Part shown: positions 1-21,299 of the stretch, one piece after another
How positions within the stretch are numbered: position 1 is the stretch's first letter
Layout: the number at the start of each line of letters is the position of its first letter
Assembly: GCA_003864495.1 (NCBI GenBank)
Contig: ML133430.1
Coordinates: 273,891-337,890, forward strand
Source of the DNA: Nemopilema nomurai
Taxonomy: Eukaryota; Cnidaria; Scyphozoa; Rhizostomeae; Rhizostomatidae
DNA length: 64,000 nucleotides
Direction: 5' to 3'
Made by a program: the position numbers and the translations under genes
Notes under the pieces: model-generated
The model's database searches: none
What the model was told of the DNA's origin: nothing
The model's input: the letters and a program-made list of their open reading frames with translations, nothing else

Positions 1-452
1 GAAAATGTGTTAGTATCAATCTTTTAAAATTGCTTTCATCCAATTTTTATTAAACCTTCTTCACTTACCAGGTAATTTGATAAGAATCAGCTGATACTAA
101 AAGAAACATTAATAGCCTTAACTGAAAATTGCAATGAAACTGCAACCTGAACTTGATGGGAACTTTATTTTTCCTGTTTTTCAACTTGCCAGATACTAGT
201 CATCCTAAAGCAATAATTTCATATTCACTTTCAGGTACCTTCTTTGAAGAGCAATTATCCCCCTCTTAAATTGAATCTTTAAGTCTTTAGTGTCATTTTC
301 ATATTACTCCATCCAAAACATAACCTCTAGCTGCCTCAAATGTGATTCATGTCTCCGGATAATGGGTAGTGAATTGTTCAAAATTGGTTTTCACTACATA
401 ACTCTATTCAATCTTCATGAAATGCGCCTTTTTACCTACTGGATTTTTGTAG
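1..452 (+). other. Intron sequence of DPH6
   Basis: No reading frame here matches the DPH6 segment that should precede the exon at 453. I take it as the 3' part of an intron. It ends in a TTTTTGTAG acceptor at 452. Confidence 0.6.
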
Positions 453-8203
<7,751 letters not shown>

Positions 8204-9673
8204 AATTACCTGCATTTTAATAAGGGGCTCATTTTAACACTTTTTAAATTGTGAAGTATTTTATTGTTTTGTAGATTTTAACTTTCACTATTATCATCTA
8301 AAGTCAAACGACTACATACGAATAACACGTACGTTTGCATCAAAAAGACTATCCTTATGGTGAAGAACTATATAGAGATATTTATAAGAAAGTGATACTA
8401 AGACCATTAGAATTTATTTCTACTTTAAAAATGAAAAGTTGAAAAAACTCGTTAAAGTTTTTTCTTAATTTTTCCATTTTTTGTCCCTGAGCAGGTAGAT
8501 TCGAAAGTGAAGCTATGAAATCAATTTTTTTGAAAGATAAAAAATGTCATTTTTCCAACATCAATTTTGGTGTAGAGGTTTATCAATGTCTACATTATCC
8601 TCTCGTTACGTCATCTTATTTTGGAAGTCATCTCTGTCTCTTGGGCAGTTCTTCTTATTGGCTGAAACCTTAAATAAAGCATGGGTTTTAAATGTAGTTG
8701 TGAATGCATATTTCGAAGGTTTTAAAAGTTGTTACAAGGTTGTTCTAACCATTCAACTTAAATTTGCCACCAGGATAGTTTACCGCTATTATGAGTGATG
8801 TAATTTTGGCAATGCTAAGTGTCACATATTACCCACCATGTGTGACACGATAACTATCCAAAAGGCCATTGGTTTGCCTAGACGTTATATCAAAGTTTAA
8901 ACAAGTATCAAGAAATGCCTAAAAAATAATGAAAGTAATCAGAAACTAAAGCACGTGAAATTACGAGAAACTTTTCATATCGGAAAAGTGCAAATGCAAA
9001 ATATCGAATAAAGCGTTTTTTAAAACCAGCTTACGGTAATTGTTTAATGCTTGGCGCCATCAAAGACTAACCCTTCGCGACTGCAATTTCAAGTTTTTGA
9101 GGTAATCAAAAGGTGATTTTAGAGGTCCACACAATTTAATTTGTTGTAATATTTGATATAGTAAGATATAATGTTTTACTCTATATGATGAAATACAGCA
9201 TCTTGCAATATAGTACGATACACAATTCTTGATTGAAGATCTTGGGAAAGTCATAATTGTGGCATTGGTTCTTTTTCAATCAGCTTTTAAATCGAAGGAC
9301 ACTCAGCATACGCTTGGAATATATTTCCATAGTTAAGTTGCTAAAAAGATATCTTAAATATTTCTCCATGATATTACTAGAAATTTTATAAGCTTGTTCC
9401 CTGGTGTATTTTATAACTTTGTTCCGATATTTTACTTGATCACGTCTTCCCATACTTTTTCATCTTTATTTCCACCACTGACAAAATATTAGAAATATAA
9501 GGCATGTCTTCAAGGCATTTTTATACTTCTAGGATAGTTATCAAGTGTGTGGCTTAAAAGTTTTTTTTGACTCTTTCCTTGTGGAATATTCTGGAAAAAA
9601 GCCTTTTATCTCCTCCTGACAAAGTGTATTTGAATGGCGTGAATGACCTCTCAATCATTTTCATGCCTCAAAG
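8204..9673. other. Intergenic region between DPH6 and FNTB
   Basis: AT-rich sequence of about 1.5 kb with no supported coding exon, RNA gene or recognisable mobile element. It should contain the DPH6 3' end and the FNTB promoter. No TATA box could be assigned with confidence. Confidence 0.6.
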
Positions 9674-12600
9674 ATGGCGGCGTTGTCCGGCGTGCTAGCC
9701 GGTTTGGCAGACAAGCTCAGCTACAAAGATGACGGTATTAGCACAGAAACATCTATAAGTCAGGTAACTTTAGAATACTTTATGTTTTGATTGTCTCTTA
9801 ATCACGGAAGAATTTCATACGGAAATCTGGCCTATTTGTGTGTTAGGCCTAGGGTCGTACACAATGCTTGCTTACAGTGGAATGCTGCAACAAAAGATTT
9901 GCACTGCATGGAAACACCACACCAGAGTATCAGCTAGATAAGGCAACATTACGTTTCATTGGGCAAAACTCAATATTCCTCGTTGCATGGTTGCCTGTTT
10001 CTTCGTTTATATAAGCTGCATTTATGTCAATGAAAATCGAACAAGCGATAACTGGAAATATGCTTTGTGACACAACTACAGGTCAAAGGACAATTCTTAA
10101 TGCAAATGTGCCCAAAACGTGCCTCAATTTCCGCACCAGAAAGGATGCAAAATATGAACAAGCTAAGCACGACAAGCAAGTGGAGCAAACTTACCGGTAT
10201 ACCGGGCTGAATTCATGTGATTCATGAACAATGATATAATGAAGATCCAGTGAATCCATTTCTTTTTTGATACAAAAGTTGACCACGAAAAGTAGTTTCA
10301 ACTGAACAAACAGCTTGTTCTACATTTTGCAAGAATTTGTTTACATAATGTAAATGGAAAACATCACTAGCCAAAAACTACAGACTGTTGGGTTGTAGTT
10401 GGCCATCAAAGGTGACTCTTGAATCTCTTCAATTTCTTAGTTTTTTTGAACCCATACTGCTTTCTTAAATGCCATTTCATGATTTGCAGACTTGTAGGCT
10501 TATTTTAATGTGTTTGTTCAGTTTTGAAATTAGTTGATTACAAGTTATATATCATTGCTATGTTAATAACCTGCAAATGAGAAAAAGAGACAAAAGCAGT
10601 TGACATTACAACTGCAGTGGAATTCATACTTTTTTGTTGAAATGTTTTAGATGTTTATCTTTTTTCCATTGAGTTTTTCATCAAATCTTAAGCCCTTTTT
10701 ATTTAGGGTTTATTTTTGACAGCTTTTCCTGCTCTTATCATTTTAGGAGGATGTAGAAAAAACATTGCTTAAATGTTTTAATGCATATGCAGAAGTTGAG
10801 GATTTACAACCCAAGTAAGGAATTTTGATGCCTTTTGTAGTGAACTTGTATTAGCTTGAGTTAATATTGGTTCACAACGAACAAAATGCCCTCCAATCAT
10901 CATTAAGTTTCATGCTTCATTTATTACAAATAATTCTACTTCCTTATCATTACCAAACATTTTCTTACCTTCAATTTTGGCTTCATATACTTAAAATAGT
11001 TTTAATCTGAGGCTAGGAAAACTGTTTGAAGATTATTGTACATGAGTATTTATTGAACATGTTCTCATTGTAATTTCTTATTTTCTAGTCTATTGTTGTT
11101 TCGAGAAAGACATGTTGAATACCTGAGGAAAGGATTGCACCACTTGTCTAGTTCCTACCAGGTAATTCAACTGATTTTATCATAATTTGTACACATTAAA
11201 TTTTGTAAATGAATTGTGCTTCAGTACATTTTAAAACCTTGTTCTTGATACAGTTTGGAGCCGCCTAAAAATATATTAGTTGTTAGCCATGTGAATATGA
11301 GAAGTGCAATAGACAAATGTAGGGACATGAGAGTATTGTAAAGTGAGAAATCATAATTTCCCTTGTTTGAATTTCTTAAAAAGCTAATACTTTTGAAACA
11401 CCCCTCATTATTTTCTTTTGACTTATATGTATTCACTGACTCTAATTGGTGTTTTGTTGCAGTGCCTTGATGCAAGTCGTGCATGGCTTTGTTTTTGGAT
11501 TTTGCATTCACTGGAATTGCTAGATGTCCCTATTCCATCTGAAGATGCTGAAAAGCAAGTTTGACTTCATTCAATTTGTAGTATAGAGCTAATTTTATAC
11601 CAACATATGTGTCATACTGCCTAATTTCAAAATAGCACTGAATAGCAGAATATCAGTGTCGTCTCTATGCTCATGTAGTACATATAAATGACAAGGTGCT
11701 ACTTTTCTAAGATAATAAAACCACTTTATATGAATTGACTAAAATTATGTAACATATTTGATTTTAACCAAACCAATACCTAATAGGAAGGGGTTAGAAA
11801 TGATACAAAATCCATTTTTGATATGAAGTGGTATGAAGCAAAAATTGCAGATGAACATTCTCATTTTCCTTATTATCATCACTATTGCAAGGAACATGTG
11901 ATATTTAGCTTTTCAGCTAAGATCTACTTGATGTAGGATTTCACATTTTGAAGAGGTACATTTCTATATGGTAGCTTTCTATCTTCAGAGTAGCAAAGTT
12001 TTTGGACAAATGTCAAGACAAAAATGGAGGCTTTGGAGGTTGGTGCATATGGTCAAATGTAATATTTCATTAATGTACATGGTAGCAGTTGAAAATAAAA
12101 GAATTAAGTTTGCTTTGCATTGCCAATTAAGAGGGAGGATGTCTACTTATCATTCTGTTTAGAAATGTGAAGAGAATGGAGTTATATATAATAGTTAAAT
12201 TTGTGAAGCCTAAATGTGAACAAGCTTTAGATTGTATTTTAAAGAATGTCCTTACCTCTTGTGTTTTGACTGCCTCATCCACTGAACTCCCTAACGGGGT
12301 TCTAAAGCCATGTTTGCTATTTACACCATTCCTTTATCTAATTACACAGGATATCTAACACAGCTTGATCAAAATATGTACCAGGCCTGTTGTTTGCAAG
12401 CTTTTTCTTATTGTAAACATATGTATTGGTTCTAAAGTCCTGTGTGTCTCTACACAGTTCTAGAATTCTGTTTTAAAAAAGTTGGCATTATTGTTTGTGT
12501 CTGCATGATGTGGAATGGACAGTATGATTCTCAGTCACGGATGTCAATTATAATGATATTTTTTCATGAATAGGTGGCCCTGGACAAATGCCTCATCTAG

Positions 12601-15600
12601 CACCAACATATGCTGCAGTGTGTTCACTTTGCATACTAGCCAGATTCTGGGAAGGAGCTTATGACATAATTGACAGGTATGGAGATGTTAATTCATTTGT
12701 AATTGACAGTTTCATATCTTCAAGGCAAAATATCAAAACCTGATGGTAAATTTTTGTTTCTCTTAGGCCAGCTTTGAAGCAGTTTCTATTATATAGAAGA
12801 ACTCCCGAAGGCTCTTTCACAATGCACAGAGATGGAGAGGTTGATATAAGGTACTGGTCATATTTGCTCCTTTTTTATTTCTATGAATATTGTATATAAT
12901 GCTGCCAGCATTGACTCTGTGTTTTTGGCTGGATTGCTAAAATTAGTTTATGTACCAGGTATTGCACATGTTGATCTTTGGCAATCTGATACATACATGT
13001 TGTTTTGACCTAGGCTCTGTGCCCTTGTTACTTTCAATTTTTCCCTTTAATGCTTTCCAGTAAGATGTCTGTAAAAAGTAGGTAACCAAACATTTCAAAA
13101 CTGTAAAAGGCACTATGCCCAAATTAAGTGTGATTTGGCTATAGGGCAACATCATCTGGAGAATCACGATAGTCCCTTCCATTCATCACAAAAATTTGTC
13201 TCCTTTGCAACTGACCTTACCTTGTGCACGGGATGCCTTACCTTAGAGAAGACAGTTGTCCTTTTTAACCATCATTTGAAGACCATAATATACCTTGTAT
13301 TATGTTAGTAAATGTATCTCAGTTCCATACTTAAAAGATATCTTTCACACAGAGGTGCCTACTGTGCTGTTGTTGTTGCAAGACTCACTAATATAGCTGA
13401 TGGACTATTCGAAGGAACAGCTGATTGGTTGGCTAGGTATGTTCTTCTTCACTTAATACTGATGCTGGAATGGGAGTGAAGACTTTCTTCCGGCACATAG
13501 CTCTTTAGGTATTTTACTAGTGGTTTATTGTTTTTTCATGAACTCTCACATATGGCAATTTTGAGTTTTACTAGAGGCTGCGTATGTAGATAAACAACAT
13601 TAAAGAGTATTCTTATCTTTAATCTGAATGGCACAGTTTTAGAGTCGATTTATACAGTTACTCTTATACAGTTTTGACTGTAAAGCGTTTAAAAATTTGA
13701 TTACTGATGTTAAAAACTACTGTCTAAATTTGGTAGAAGACTGGTTGTGACCATCAATTATTCTAATTTCCCAATTATTCAAAATTGTTTTGTTATGTTT
13801 ATGCCATTATGAGCTGTATATATCAGATGCTTTTTATTGCCATAATGTATTGTAATTTGCCAGTGGAAATCTTTTCCACTGAACGTCACCTACATGCTTG
13901 AAGCATTGCATACAGCATATAAAATATCTACGTATTTTCATTTTCTTCTAAATATTAACCATATTGTCATTCATTTTTTAATCTTAGCTGCCAAACTTAT
14001 GAAGGTGGCTTTTCAGGCTTGCCAGGTAAGGCTTAGAGAAAAGTTCTGCCAAATCCACTCTAAGACTGCATCAAAGAGCATGCAATGATTGATTGTCGTT
14101 GTGTAAATTGTGATAAACCTTTCCTCTCTGGGTTTGTTTGTCTCCATTTAATTTTGGAAGAAGCAACGAACCCCAGTTACAGAATCTTATTTCCCATACC
14201 TAGAGCTAGTGCCTATGCAATCGTTAAATACCCAAAATAAAGTCGGTCAGTATAAGGTTGAATTGGTTAAGAAATGGAGCAACTATTAGTCAGCTTGGAA
14301 AGCTATAGTTGAATTCGTTACTTCGATTTTCTGAAATGAACCACCAATACCCCAATGAATCTATAACTTCGAATTTTGAACGCCCGCAGCAGTTTGTTTG
14401 AATTCAGGCGATTCAAAGTTGATATTTACCATATTTTAGGACTCGAAGCACATGGTGGATATGCTTTCTGTGGTTTTGCCGCCCTTGTGTTGCTGGGAAG
14501 TGAGAACAAAGCTAATATAAAGAATCTATTGGTAAGAGATGGGGGTTTCCCATTTATCGTTTTGATCAATGAATTGTTGTGAAGTTTTTGCCCCTTTTAC
14601 ACCTTTTGCCTCTTATACTCCCCTGGCGCTTGTAGGCTGCCATCTGCAGTTGAGTGGTGTCTTTTGCCAGTTTTATAATAACCGAAGCTGGACCAATCAA
14701 ACAGGTCAATTTATCAATCAATCAAGTGCCCTGCCTAGCGGTGTTGGCGATCATGGTCTTTCACTTTCTACGATCATACATATTATCAAAAAGAGATACA
14801 TCACTTTTACCAATCCAATGTTACAAATTGTTCATGATATTGTAACGCGGTCTACCAACAGTCCTGGTGCCTGGGCATTCTCCAGTCAGAATTAAGTGCT
14901 CCAAGTCATTGGCTCTCACAATATGTCCAATAAAAGACATTTGTCTTTTGATGACAACAGGCACAGTCTCAGGTTTAATTTGTAATGCTGATAATCATCT
15001 CCATAATTCATCGTTAGTGATGTAACCCGACCATTTTATTTTCAACATTCTTCTTGAACACCAAAGTTCCGCAGAATTTAATTTTTTTTCTAAATCAGTC
15101 ATAATTGACCGTGCCTCACAACCATAGAGCATGACTTATCCAGTTTGATGAACGATTGTTTAGCTTGAGCTATCCTAGATTTAATATCATAGGTTGACCG
15201 GTCAATTTAGGTGTCCACTTTTTGCACCATTTTTTTTTCTGGGCTTTATATTCATTCATTTTAGAACATCCATTTTAAACTTGCGTACCTGAATTAGCAT
15301 TTTAAGCTTTCCTTTATCTTTGCATTCATTTCTTCAGCTTCCATTGATGTCTACGCCATATGAATTTTTTTAAATTTTATTCTGCCTCTTGATTTTTTCA
15401 ATTTTTATATTGTTATGAATTATTCGACTCCTTTAGCTAATGTATGACAACTTAAGCCAACCATGGCCAGAGAATTTCAAGCTCCTCTCTTACACACTGG
15501 TTGATATATTGCATTATATTTGGTGTCATGGGACAGCCATAATTTCATCAAGGTTTATTGAGTCTGACCTTGACCTTATCTTTTGTTAGCGATGGGTAGC

Positions 15601-17901
15601 AAACAGACAAATGAAACTCGAAGGTGGATTTCAGGTATAGTTTTGGTAGCAATCTTTGTAGCCAAGTATTTGCAAGAAGTATTCTGTAGTCAAGAATATA
15701 TTGCATTTAAGAATAAGCTGAACAGCTGTACTTGATTCAAATCTATATGTCTTCTTGTTTTACTCTATATATGTTTATTTTGAAACCGTCTTTGCTCTTT
15801 TTATACTGCACGATTAGACAAAGTTGCATTTTATTACCTGCAGTGTTGTTGAAATAATTTCTCGTTTGAAATTTTTCGTGGGAGAAGTGTGCGGTTTAAA
15901 GCTGTTTTTTTGTTTAAAGTCGTTTTTTGTTTAAAGCTGTTTAAAGCTTGCCGAAGCAGGCTTTCGGATGTTTTTTGGTTTCTCTCTGTTAGGATTATGC
16001 TGTGCTATGAAACTCAAGCTGGTGCCGATAGCCACTTTGAGTAGTATTCTGAGGCCAGCTTGCACTGTTGATCTTTTTAGTTAGCTTTTCATTGCATCAC
16101 TGGGTGCAATAGTCCATTCAAAAAAAGATTTGTTGGCCTCAAGATGTTTAATTTATCTTTAGGGAAGAACAAACAAGCTGGTTGATGGTTGTTACTCGTT
16201 TTGGCAAGGTGGCCTATTTCCCATTCTGCACAATGTTCTTCAAATGTATGACGACGAAGAACTCAGTCAGGAGGAGTGGCTGTTTAACCAAAGTAAGCTG
16301 TTACAATCAATCAAATTAGTATCAACGGGGCATCGATCCACCCGATAGCGTTTTTTCTTTTCATATCGAGTGTTTCGTTCAAAGCTGATAAAATGATTTT
16401 TTCAACCTGTTATGTATTTCGATATCAAAAGCGAAGTTTTCTTGCTTTCTGAAAACCTATGGTTATTGATGAAAATTGACTGCCAAACGTTTTAGGCCCA
16501 AATGGTAATGCATTGGTAAATAGATTGCCTGATCACAAATATTGCAAATATTTGTTGTAAAATTTGAAGCCTTTCAGATTGTATCAACGAACTTTTATTC
16601 AAAAATATTTCAATGTATCAAAATATACCAAAATGTCATGTTTACAGAGGAAATGAAGTCATGTTCCATTGCATGTTTTAATTTATTTTCCTTCCAGTTT
16701 TTATAAGCTTGCCAATAGACATTTTATCGGACATGTTAAATTGTGCTTTTATCGTTTCAGGCACAGATAGTTTTTTAACCTCTGTTTCAACCATCTACTC
16801 TGACTTTCTCGTGATCTGAACCACCTAGCTGTGCCAATGTTGCTGTGTCCCTTTCTTTGTTCAGCCGAACGACTCACATGTGCACAGTTCGCCGTCCATA
16901 ATTCATCATTTTAACCATGATTTTACCCAATTCACTATGGTGGTGGCTTTGTGATGGAAGAATGCTAATGCTCGAGTCTGCATATTTATTTACTTTCTAA
17001 GGCAGATAGTTTTTTCAACTCGTTATAGATGCACTTCAACAGTACGTTCTTCTTGGATGCCAAAATTTCAGCGGTGGACTTCTAGATAAACCTGGAAAGT
17101 AAGTTTATACCTATTTTATGCCGTTGATACCATTTTACCCCAAGCAAATCTGTGATGTGTTCAAACGCACCCGTGGCTATAGATTCTTCTTAATTTCCAC
17201 TAAGTACCAAGTTTCCATGAAGAAGTCAATATGATCTAAATAGCTTTTCTTATCAGATTGATAAATATCTCGTCAGACTTCAAGTTATGAAGTACCAAAG
17301 TTTGGTGAAGTACCAAAATAAGTGGTCCACTAAAGCGTCAAGCCCTTTAATGATTTGCCAGATCTTCATCTCAGCTCCTTTTTTTTAGGTCACGTGATTT
17401 TTACCACACATGTTACTGCCTGAGTGGCCTTTCGATTGCCCAGAATTTCATAGGGGACGATGTTCAAAACACTAAAGTTGTCGGCTCGAATAAGAACCTA
17501 TTGGTAAGGAATTTTTGGAGTAATATGCATAATTATAGATGTTGGATTATAGACCTTCATTAAGTTGTCTTTCTTTTAACCGCTAAAATCCATGATGTAT
17601 TCGGAACTTCTCTAATCTGACAGAGTTTGACTTGTGACCTTTTTGACCTATGACCTTTGGCTCTATTGTTCTATAACCTACACCGTAGCCTAAAAAGCCT
17701 AAATGTTTTGCAGCACTTTTTACTGATTCAGATATTCTCATACCATAGAAGCCGACCCATCCTGCTTACAACGTTTGCCTAGAAAGTGCGTATGAAGCTC
17801 TGGAATATTTCAACCAGCGACCTTTGACCACTGTCAATAACGAGGAAAAGGCAAAAGGTGAGGAACAGGTGAATTCGCAGGGACAATGCACTTGTTCGTA
17901 G
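9674..17901 (+). CDS. FNTB: Protein farnesyltransferase subunit beta
   Basis: Catalytic zinc-binding subunit that farnesylates C-terminal CaaX proteins in the cytosol, paired with the alpha subunit. Exons: 9674-9763, 10747-10814, 11089-11161, 11463-11554, 11989-12038, 12574-12676, 12767-12850, 13353-13436, 13988-14025, 14440-14531, 15590-15634, 16163-16292, 17029-17098, 17389-17503, 17749-17901; all phases agree and give 428 residues (human about 437). Landmarks are SRAWLCFWILHSLELLD, GGFGGGPGQMPHLAPTYAAV, EAHGGYAFCG and LVDGCYSFWQ. Zinc ligands appear as D281, C283 and H346, a constant offset of 16 from human D297, C299 and H362. The start has a good context (AAAGATGG). Intron 4 has a GC donor. 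The protein ends in CTCS, itself CaaX-like. A good donor-like GTGAGG at 17858 leaves open an alternative last exon. Confidence 0.95.
11555..11988 (+). other. GC-AG intron 4 of FNTB
   Basis: The donor reads GAAAA|GCAAGT and the acceptor CTTCAG. With this donor the protein reads EDAEKVAKFLDKCQDK and keeps the same length as human FNTB between LLD and FLELCQ. The nearby GT at 11559 would throw the next exon out of frame or into a stop. GCAAGT is the usual form of GC donors. Confidence 0.85.
14821..15203 (-). mobile_element. Remnant of a non-LTR retrotransposon (reverse transcriptase C-terminal region)
   Basis: The minus strand of FNTB intron 10 encodes a degraded peptide with MLYGCEARSIMTDLEKKL, LWCSRRMLKIKWSGYITNDE, FIGHIVRANDLEHLILTGE and GRPRYN. 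This is the pattern found after the reverse transcriptase core of many LINE elements (LYGSE..., WCWRRMLKI..., GHVLR...L...GR..GRPR). There is a TGA at 14995-14997. A one-base shift near 15133 links it to an upstream piece, DIKSRIAQAKQSFIKLDK. The copy is dead. Confidence 0.8.
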
Positions 17902-20900
17902 TATCCTTATGCGGTCAAAGTCAGTTTTTTGCTGTTGCCAGCAACATCTCGCTTTTTCGGGTTTTTCAAATCAGGGTTACTTTAGAACATCCTTTCTAGA
18001 TCCGAAATCCTATTTATGGGGATATTTTTATTCATTTATATTTTCCTAAAATTTGAATTGCTATGCAAAAGGCTTGCCTTGAGCTCTTATTTTGAGAAAG
18101 TGCAAAAACTTCAACGAAGGAACAAAGATTTTTAGCTAATGCCAGCTGCTTGGGGAAATGTTTTTGCAATCTCGTATTATTATGGGGGTGAATCTTGCAT
18201 TTTAGTGACATTTGCTTTCTCCTGGACATTGGTTCTTTGATTTCTTGCTTCAAGAAATTACTTGGTAGAAAATGTCAAACCTTTATCACAAGTTGAATTT
18301 GAAATACCAAATTGATTTCGAAAGTTTCATTGCATGGAAGCTCTGTCAGTGCACTATTCCACGTTGTTGAGTTGTGAATTTTTCTTATCGTCTCGGTGCT
18401 TAAAGCGAATTTCTTCAAAGGAATATTTTATAGAGGATTTTTTACCGAGCTTTTGTTAAATTTATCCAGTACTGCTTTGGATAAAATTATATTGATACCT
18501 TAATTGATTGAAAATTTTGTATTACCTTTTCCTGGGGTTTATTTAAATTTATTTAATTCCATTGTGGCTTAATGCAATATGTCTAGAATTGTGAGGATTT
18601 GTCTGTTGCCTTCGTCAGCGTTCTTCTATTCTCGAACAGGGTAATTCTCATGGCCGAGAATTTAACGTTACATTGTCATCATAACACTGCCAAACTCTGG
18701 AGCTATCAACGAGCACCCTAATGCCACCCGTTACATATACTGAGCAAAGATGCCAGAAGAAAGACGCTTGATCCAAATGAGATTTAACTTTGAATAATTA
18801 GTAAATTTTGTTAATTCGATATTTTTATGCTGAAGGTGTTTGGTCAGTGTTCTCGTCCAAGCTATCCTTATTTCTTACCTCAGGTTTTCTTTTTTCATTG
18901 TCACGCAACCTTCCTTCCACAGTTTAGTTTCATAACAACGTCCTTTATACTTTTCCAGTATTTAATCTAGCGAAAATGTAAATTTTTTTACTAAAAAGTA
19001 AATCAGAGTACATTTTTTGCCTTAGCGTGAATAGTTTTCATTTTTCTCAAGCACTTTTCCTTTAATATTTCAATGGATATCGACGTTTTACTTCTTTTCC
19101 TTTGAATCTCTTACAAGAGGTGTTGGTGTTGTGAGCCATTTGATTCGGAATTGTCACGTTTTATTCAACATATACTGCATTGTCTTTTTCAAACATGAAA
19201 CTCTTTCTATTTATCTGGTTATTTTTCGATCTTGTACATTTATTGCTTGGAGTACCTGTTACGTGACTGTTTAACAAAGAACTAACAAATAATCTAAGGG
19301 TGCCTATTAGATCATATCTTCCTCGTTTTGTTATTTTTCCGATCTCGAAAACGTGTAGTAATTTAATTTTTTTCTGAATCTTTGTTGGCTTGTCCTGAGC
19401 ACATAAAAATTTCTTTGAAACCAGTAGAATCTTTTCAGCTATTCTACACTATTTTTCTTAATGTTTATTTATCGCAAAAGATTTTTTTAATTTCACTACA
19501 AAAGCTTATCAACTGGTTTATGTTTAATGGTTTGACAAGCACACATGTTTTTAATTTGTATTGGCACTCATGGCTGAGACTCTACAAACGCAGAGGTTTT
19601 CAGAGGATCTTCTAAAGCACGTGATTAAAACGTCTGCTAACGCAGTATGTCTTAGATCATTGTCACACAGATCATTGGATAATATTCATGTAGTACAGAC
19701 CCACTCGCTTGATGACCACATTAAGGAAGGGTTAGCGATTCAAAACCATCTTTCTTCACACTCTACCCCATGGAAACTCAACAACCCACTATTAGGCAGA
19801 AATAAACCATTAAAACGTCATAACCAATGGAACAATGAATTCAGAACTGTCGTTTAGAACCAACGGTGCAAGGTCCAACACTCATAAACCACAGCAACAG
19901 CTTGGCAATCCTCAGTCCATTAGCAGGGATCCGTCCGTTGCTCACAAATCCCAAACTCCTTTGACTTTTTTCTCAGCATTTCCAGCCTGCAAGTTAATCA
20001 AGAGCTATCACGATTCCCATTTAAGGCAGCTCTAAGGCAATTCTCATCATATCTACCCCCACATTCCTCTGCTTCGCCTCCAGTTTTTTGGCACTTTTTA
20101 ATTCAAGCTGGCATTTAAGAAGTTCCAGTTTTAGAATATAATTAATAATTGTTGTGTGATACAAAGAAAGAGTCATTCGGCCGACTTTCATACATTGTCA
20201 TTTGGGGACACAATGCTTTGGTGCTTTATGAGTCACTCACTTTTCCCTTGCAGATTTTAAGTCCTTCTCACTTTTAGTAAATCTTTCTTTTCCAAGATTA
20301 GCTTCTCCTTTGAACATCTCTCTATAAAAAAGCCATTTTCATGCAATAGATTCAAGGCAATGTGGTATGATGGATTCAAGTTGAAGGAAGAAGGCTCTGA
20401 AATCGAATCTCATAACTTGCATAAAGTATGAATTTGAATACCTTGCAAACTGGGTGGTCTTTTAAAAACAGCAAAGATATTGTATCGATGCTACTAAGAT
20501 GCTTTAGTGTACGCTTCCAGGCCAGTATGAGCTATTAATTTTAGCATATAACTAGGATAAGTATCCTGGTCATAGTAATTTTTTTCAAAATTCGACGTTC
20601 CTCAATTCAGAAATTGGTGTCAATGCGAAGGTGTATTTCAGTGAAAAAGTGTCTAAAATCTTTACTCATTCCTGAATAGCTGTCATTTCTTCAAGATCAG
20701 AAAAGATTGTTTGGAAGAATGACAGCCTGGTGAAAAGAGATTTTTATTTCACATGCAAATGTGATTCTCAACTTCACCTTGCATTCTTGTTTACCCTGTT
20801 TTACAACTATCGCCATTCACTAAAGATTTTTTATCCTGTACAAGGGAGCTATAGCAGCTGTTTTGGGTATGCTTCTAACATGGACTCTCTTAATTAGATC

Positions 20901-21299
20901 TTTAACTGGACTCACAGTGCCACTTCAGTCTCTTCAATTGTAGGCCAGTCATCTCTTGTTTCATGTGCTTCTTCTGCAATGTACAGTTATGCATACCTTC
21001 CTCATTTAGAGGCTACACATTATGCATATTAGAACACAAGTTTGCTTTACCCTTTTTGCAATTAATGAACGTGTCATTCTTACTAATTTGTAGTGAGAAC
21101 TGGCAAAATTTGCAACTGATAAGCAATTGATCTATTTATTTATTAAGCAATATTGGATAAGCACTATCTGCTATTTATATATTCTGGTAAGGTTTATTGC
21201 AAGTCGTATAAGCATGCTGCAAGGTCAGTGTATTTTTTGTCTGATGCCGGACACTTTCACTAAGTTTTTAAGAGCTTGCTAATTGTGTTGCACTCATTA
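17902..21299. other. Gene-poor region downstream of FNTB
   Basis: About 3.4 kb between the convergent FNTB and coiled-coil genes. It is mostly AT-rich with no supported exon. The exception in composition is the piece at 19570-20037, listed separately. Confidence 0.6.
19570..20034 (+). pseudogene. Possible decayed coding segment, unrecognised
   Basis: This stretch is less AT-rich than its surroundings. It holds a 95-codon frame from an ATG at 19570 (MAETLQTQRFSEDLLKH...) ending at 19857, overlapped by a second open frame in another phase that runs to about 20035 and contains QQLGNPQSISRDPS. The layout fits one older frame broken by a shift near 19840. I cannot name the family. A retroelement fragment or a lost gene are both possible, and it may be chance. 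Confidence 0.25.

Noticed and set aside
11559..11564. GTTTGA as the donor of FNTB exon 4
   Set aside because: It is a poor donor and leaves the next exon out of frame; the GC donor four bases upstream fits frame and family length.
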